Shown here in pieces: positions 57,895 through 64,000 of a stretch of DNA of 64,000 nt. The notes beneath the pieces were generated by a model. It had not been told where the DNA came from. It did not search any database and saw only the letters and a list, made by a program, of their open reading frames with translations. Made by a program: the position numbers and the translations under genes. How positions within the stretch are numbered: the first letter of the stretch is position 1; each line of letters starts with the position of its first letter. The DNA is from Flaccisagitta enflata (Eukaryota; Chaetognatha; Sagittoidea; Aphragmophora), in contig OZ231127.1 in assembly GCA_965153355.1 (NCBI GenBank), forward strand, positions 7,440,001 through 7,504,000, written 5' to 3'.

Positions 57895-58460
57895 AATCCT
57901 CTATATAAATCTAAGTCCTAGTAACATATTACTACATTAATAAGCTAATATCTTATAAACCAGACTTCAGATTTAATTCGAATTTTGCAGGGGCAGTTCA
58001 ATTAATATCCTTTACTTGTATACCAAATTAAAAAAAATTTCACATAACTTTGCTACCCTTTGCCTATGTAAACTGCCTAAGTCATAGCAACATATTACTA
58101 CATAAATAAGCTAATATCTCATAAACCAGACTTCAGATTTAATTCTAATTTTGCAGGGGTTATTTATTTACTACCCTACTTGTGTACCAAATTAAAAAAA
58201 ATCACACACCTTTACTACCCTTTGCCTATGTAAATTGCCTAAGTCCCAGCAACATACTACTACATAAATGTTTCAATATCTCAGGAACCAGACCTGTGAT
58301 TTACTCCAATTTTTGCAGGGGTTGTTTATTTACTACCCTCTGCTTGTATACCAAATTAAAAAAAAAATTCATAAACCTTTACTACCCTCTACCTATGTAA
58401 ACCACCTAAGTCCCAGCTAAATATTACTACAAAAATAATAGGCAAAGGGTAGTAAAAGTT
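57895..58460. repeat. tandem repeat, ~160-170-bp unit, 3-4 copies
   Basis: Units share AGTCCCAGCAACATATTACT, AATATCTCATAAACCAGACT, TTTTGCAGGGG and TACCAAATTAAAAAAAA. Confidence 0.85.
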
Positions 58461-58794
58461 AATGAATTTTTCTAAAAAATGGTACACAAGCTCCCATTGA
58501 CATGAAAATAACACTGGTAAAGTTTCATGAACTTCTGAGGTCTGGTTCAAAAGATATGAGAAGGTTTTAAACGCCAACGACGACGACAGACTACACGATC
58601 AGGTCCATCACATAGTCACCGACGAAAACTGTTCGTCGGGGACAAAAATACCGAGTTAAAGATACATTGGGAGTGCGTTGGGAGTTGGTTATAAAAAGGT
58701 TCTCAATGCTCTTGCGATTAAATCAAAGCACACTGATTTGATTTCAGAGAACTTTGGAGAAAGAATTGCAATTTAGTGTCTATTTCTGTTTTTT

Positions 58795-58920
58795 AGTTGC
58801 GGATAAGCAACTCTATAAGAGGTTTTGTCCGTCCGTCCGTCCGTTGGTCCGTCCGTCCGTCCATTCATCATGATGATCGAATTGAAAAGTGGGAAAACGA
58901 GCGTTTTCAACACGTTTTGT
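58795..58920 (+). mobile_element. Helentron-like element, copy q, 3' incomplete
   Basis: AGTTGCGGATAAGCAACT in a T-run, then GTCCGTCCGTCCGTTGGTCC and AAAAGTGGGAAAACG as in copies h and k. No 3' subterminal arm is seen. Confidence 0.6.
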
Positions 58921-59203
58921 GTATGTTTGAGTGTTGCAGGTGAATTGGGGTGTGGATGGGGGTTGGATGCCCCTGCCCACCCCCCAGATTACATTTGTAT
59001 TTTTACATTCCTGCTTGCCGTAGTGTGTTGTATAGTTTACCAATAAAGGCGGCTCTCGCCGACCGGAAAAAAGTCGTAAATGGGAGTCTTTTTTTCACTG
59101 CATCTTCTTTTGTGTGCATCTTATGATGTCTGGTTGACTGTCTGCCTGTTTTTGTCATTCAATCTATCTCTCTGCGTCTCTTTCTTGGTCTTCCTTGGTC
59201 TTT

Positions 59204-61168
<1,965 letters not shown>

Positions 61169-61210
61169 TTGCTGATACATTTCGCGTTTCCCTATGGAAA
61201 TCAAATTAAA

Positions 61211-61399
61211 ATGAATTTGCATAGAATTGCGGTGGTTATCTGTGTGAGCACCACCTTCATTATCTGTGTGCTAAATACCTTCGTCAATTCTGACATGGAA
61301 GCTTCTAGATTTGCCAATTCAAATAAACTGGATTTTGTATCAGGCGGGTTATCTCTCAGACTAAAATCAATGATTCAACTACGAGAGTTTTCAACAAGG

Positions 61400-61498
<99 letters not shown>

Positions 61499-61542
61499 CT
61501 GCATATCACCCATATCTATCACCAACTGTTGGTCCAAAACAG

Positions 61543-61638
<96 letters not shown>

Positions 61639-63271
61639 TCATTCTCGTCTAACAGAACGAAAAGCGATACAAAACGTGACAAGCAACGGCCGGGTTCAGT
61701 TTTGGGTATTTGGTATCTTGTTAACTTTCGTAAATCTCATTGGAATTGTGTCTAACTCAGTGGTATTGGGTAAGTGAAGCCAAATGAAAATCTAGCAGAC
61801 AACTTTTTAGGTGCACCAAAGCACCTCTATAATTAACTATGTTCGTCGCGTGGTTGGTCGGTCTGTCCGTAACGCAGACGTTTGATTATCCACACCGCGC
61901 ACCTTCTTGGCCTACTTGGTTTTGTTGCTTTTACTGAAATGACTATGAAATACAGTGGAGCACCGCTAGAGCACACCCGCTAATAAGGCATGCCCGCTTA
62001 TAGGGCGTCTAACTTATAGTCCCTTGAGAGATTTTTTCGTTATTTCTTAATTTGCAATAAGGCTTCTTCGGTATAAGGTATATTTTGGCCCAGTCCCTTG
62101 GCATGCGCTCAAGTGAATCCTTTGTTTCAACTTCCATAACGAGCATTTTACATCTTTTTTTAGTCGCGGACACGCGACTCTACACCTTGCCATGTCGGTA
62201 GGTCGGTCGATAGATCGGTCGGTAGGTCCGTCACATTTTTGAATTCCGAGCGGTTTTCGCACCGCCCCTGCCAAACCGTCCGCGACTGGATTCATGTATC
62301 CGGCCTTGTTTTAATTAAATGCAATTCAATTTTTATCTTCTCTTTTCTTTTGTCCACTTTATCCTATCTTTTTTCCCAATTGTTTTTTTTTTCTTTTTTT
62401 TCTTGACCATTTTCCAGTGACATAGAAATATTTCTTCCTTTATATTCATCAGGCACTCTGAGTCTCCAACGTCCTCTTACGCCGGCGGTGATATTGTTTA
62501 TTTGCGTGGCGATTTGTGACATCGCCACAAACTCGACACTCACCGGCCTGTACTCGTTGAACGCGATCGTGACGCCATCTGTGCTCGACGCACTTGACAG
62601 AGGAGCAGATGCAGGGGCAGATGGCGGTACAGATGGTGATGCATATAATGGCACAGAAGTTGCAGATGGCAGCACCGCAGATGAAGAGGTCAACAGCGGA
62701 GATGGCCACTGGCCAATGACTCGTTTTTATCGAAAATATGCCACGTTAGTGTGCAAATGGATTCGCCCGCTAGGTAATACATGGAGGAAGAGGAAAAGGG
62801 AGAGGAGTGGTGGGGGTGGGTTGGTGGCGGCGGCGGCGGCGGCGGTGGTGGTAGTGGTGATGGGTTTGGGTTTATTCGGCCGATTGGGGACGTGTAGCTC
62901 TGTGGGTGGTAGTGGTAGTGGTGGTGGTGGTGGTGGTGGTGGTGGTGGTGTATGTGGGTCAATTTGGCCGATAAAGGACGTGCAGCCGTGTGGGTGGTAG
63001 TGATGGAAGTGGTGGTGGTGGTAGTGGTGGTGGAGTTGAGTGATTTCGTGATTTGGTAATGGAGGCACATGCTCATGCTCGTGCTCATGCTCACGCTCAC
63101 ATGTGCAGAAGAAGCGCCTGTGCGTGTTTGGTCGTCAATTTTTATTTCAACACACGTAAAGATCTCGCAATACTTTTTCTTTCTCGTTCAGGTGCTACAG
63201 TGGAGTTGATTAGCGTATGGCTCTTGTTGATGTTGGCATTCGAACGATACGTGCACATTTGTTGGTCAAAG
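61211..63271 (+). CDS. class A (rhodopsin-like) GPCR, first three exons, 5' partial gene
   Basis: Exon 1 is 61211-61769 (donor GTAAGT). Exon 2 is 62453-62773 (acceptor TTCATCAG, donor GTAATA). Exon 3 is 63192-63271 (acceptor TTCTCGTTCAG, donor GTGAAC). All phases match, giving about 320 residues. MNLHRIAVVICVSTTFIICV is signal-peptide-like (an in-frame upstream ATG at 61169 is the alternative start). Two polyglutamine runs follow, 32 and 31 residues (65-96 and 112-142). TM1 (164-187) contains GIVSNSVVL with the conserved Asn182. TM2 (198-216) contains ICD with Asp209. TM3 runs from Cys287 to ERY 311-313. Cys-to-Glu spacing of 24 equals the 3.25-3.49 spacing of the family. The first extracellular loop is about 50 residues longer than usual and acidic. 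TM4-TM7 are not visible and presumably lie beyond 64000. Ligand and subfamily unknown. Confidence 0.8.
61809..61924 (+). mobile_element. Helentron-like element, AGGTGC subfamily, copy s
   Basis: AGGTGCACCAAAGCACCT in a T-rich site, GTTGGTCGGTCTGTCC, 3' subterminal GCGCACCT and the tail CTTGGCCTACTTGG. It lies in the first intron of the GPCR gene. A mariner-like left end (CAGTGGAGCACCGCTAGAGC) follows near 61954. Confidence 0.6.
62162..62308 (+). mobile_element. Helentron-like element, copy r
   Basis: AGTCGCGGACACGCGACT after a T-run, GTCGGTAGGTCGGTCG, subterminal GTCCGCGACT (exact complement), tail ATGTATCCGGCCTTG, then TTTT. It lies in GPCR intron 1, in sense orientation. Confidence 0.78.
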
Positions 63272-63750
63272 GTGAACCATTATCAACAGCGGCCTTCTTG
63301 TTGGTCGTTTTCTTTAGATGATCCCTCGTCGAAATGGTTATTGGTACAAATCGATCAAGCGAAATAAGAAAAAAAAATTTTTAGAATTGATCATTTTTTA
63401 AAAGTTTCTATGATCATATCAATAACGGGAGCTTTGATAACTAACACCGTAACCACTCATGCCATATCCATCCATGGCTGTATTAGTATATCTTTCAATA
63501 ATACACATTATCTTAACAGCAACAGGCAAGTGGTCGCGAGCGGCAGGGAAGTGCCAGTCAACGGCAGGGAAGTGCCGCCCACCAGCGGCAGGAGAGTCAT
63601 GCTTGCGACCGGCAGCGAGTGTTAAGCGGTGGCCGTTTCCCGGCCGCTGTTCGTGGCCGTTTCCCGGCCGTTACTCTCGGAGTTATTGTCGCATTTTGCC
63701 TCATTTTCTGCTCACCGCAATTCTTTCAAGCGAAGGTAACGGCCCATGAA
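63272..63750. other. GPCR intron or downstream sequence
   Basis: After exon 3 there is no in-phase continuation with a clear TM4. At 63530-63690 short repeats of GGCAGGGAAGTGCC and GGCCGTTTCCCGGCCG occur. Confidence 0.4.
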
Positions 63751-63751
63751 T

Positions 63752-63970
<219 letters not shown>

Positions 63971-64000
63971 GGAGACATTGACAAATGGGAATTTCATTCG

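Noticed and set aside
63399-63625. TM4 exon of the GPCR
   Set aside because: The hydrophobic frame (MAVLVYLSIIHIILTATG) has an upstream stop and no acceptor in the phase required by exon 3.

Overview
This is a repeat-dominated stretch of eukaryotic, almost certainly animal, nuclear DNA. The evidence is spliced genes with GT..AG introns, a BEL/Pao LTR retrotransposon (so far known only from metazoans), Tc1/mariner-, hAT- and Mutator/Kolobok-type DNA transposons, very long microsatellites ((CAA)n, (GA)n, (GT)n), and a rhodopsin-like GPCR gene. The species cannot be fixed from sequence alone; an invertebrate fits best. A 10-base N run at 27105-27114 shows this is a draft assembly.

Layout. 1-2222: no gene, T-rich and (CT)n. 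2228-14052: one BEL/Pao element with 552-bp LTRs and an ATTGA target duplication. Its 5' LTR is split by a 3.76-kb TIR transposon (2720-6480), and its gag-pol frame is broken by one in-frame stop just before the reverse transcriptase YVDD. 14324-14500: a small mariner-type MITE. 14509-20675: a composite mobile region in which two apparently identical 576-bp direct repeats bracket a spliced I-PpoI-like His-Cys-box endonuclease gene and, convergent to it, a multi-exon Mutator/Kolobok-type transposase gene. 22582-25676: a 0.9-kb (CAA)n block and a ~2-kb satellite. 26.5-40 kb and 44.4-56.4 kb: nested foldback elements and MITEs. 41.9-44.4 kb: a ~550-bp higher-order tandem array. 57.2-58.5 kb: further tandem arrays. 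61211 to beyond 63271: 5' exons of a class A GPCR with two polyglutamine tracts in its N-terminus.

The most interesting thread is a family of short elements scattered through the window (about 18 copies). Each starts in a T-run with a hairpin such as AGTCGCG..CGCGACT, continues with GTCGG/GTCCG repeats, carries a third copy of the hairpin arm near its 3' end, then a small terminal hairpin ending CCTTG, followed by T. The 5' arm and the 3' subterminal arm change together between copies. Several copies carry long minisatellites in their core, a different one in different subfamilies. The architecture (subterminal inverted repeats, 3' hairpin, central tandem repeats, T|T insertion without a clear target duplication) resembles non-autonomous Helentron (Helitron2-type) elements. 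I call them Helentron-like or HINE-like here; that assignment is an inference.

How the parts relate. The BEL element, the composite transposon and the foldbacks have been repeatedly invaded, so many insertions can be ordered and several empty sites can be read inside the window. The GPCR is the only host gene I can support with confidence. A promoter-like first exon at 27.6 kb may belong to another.
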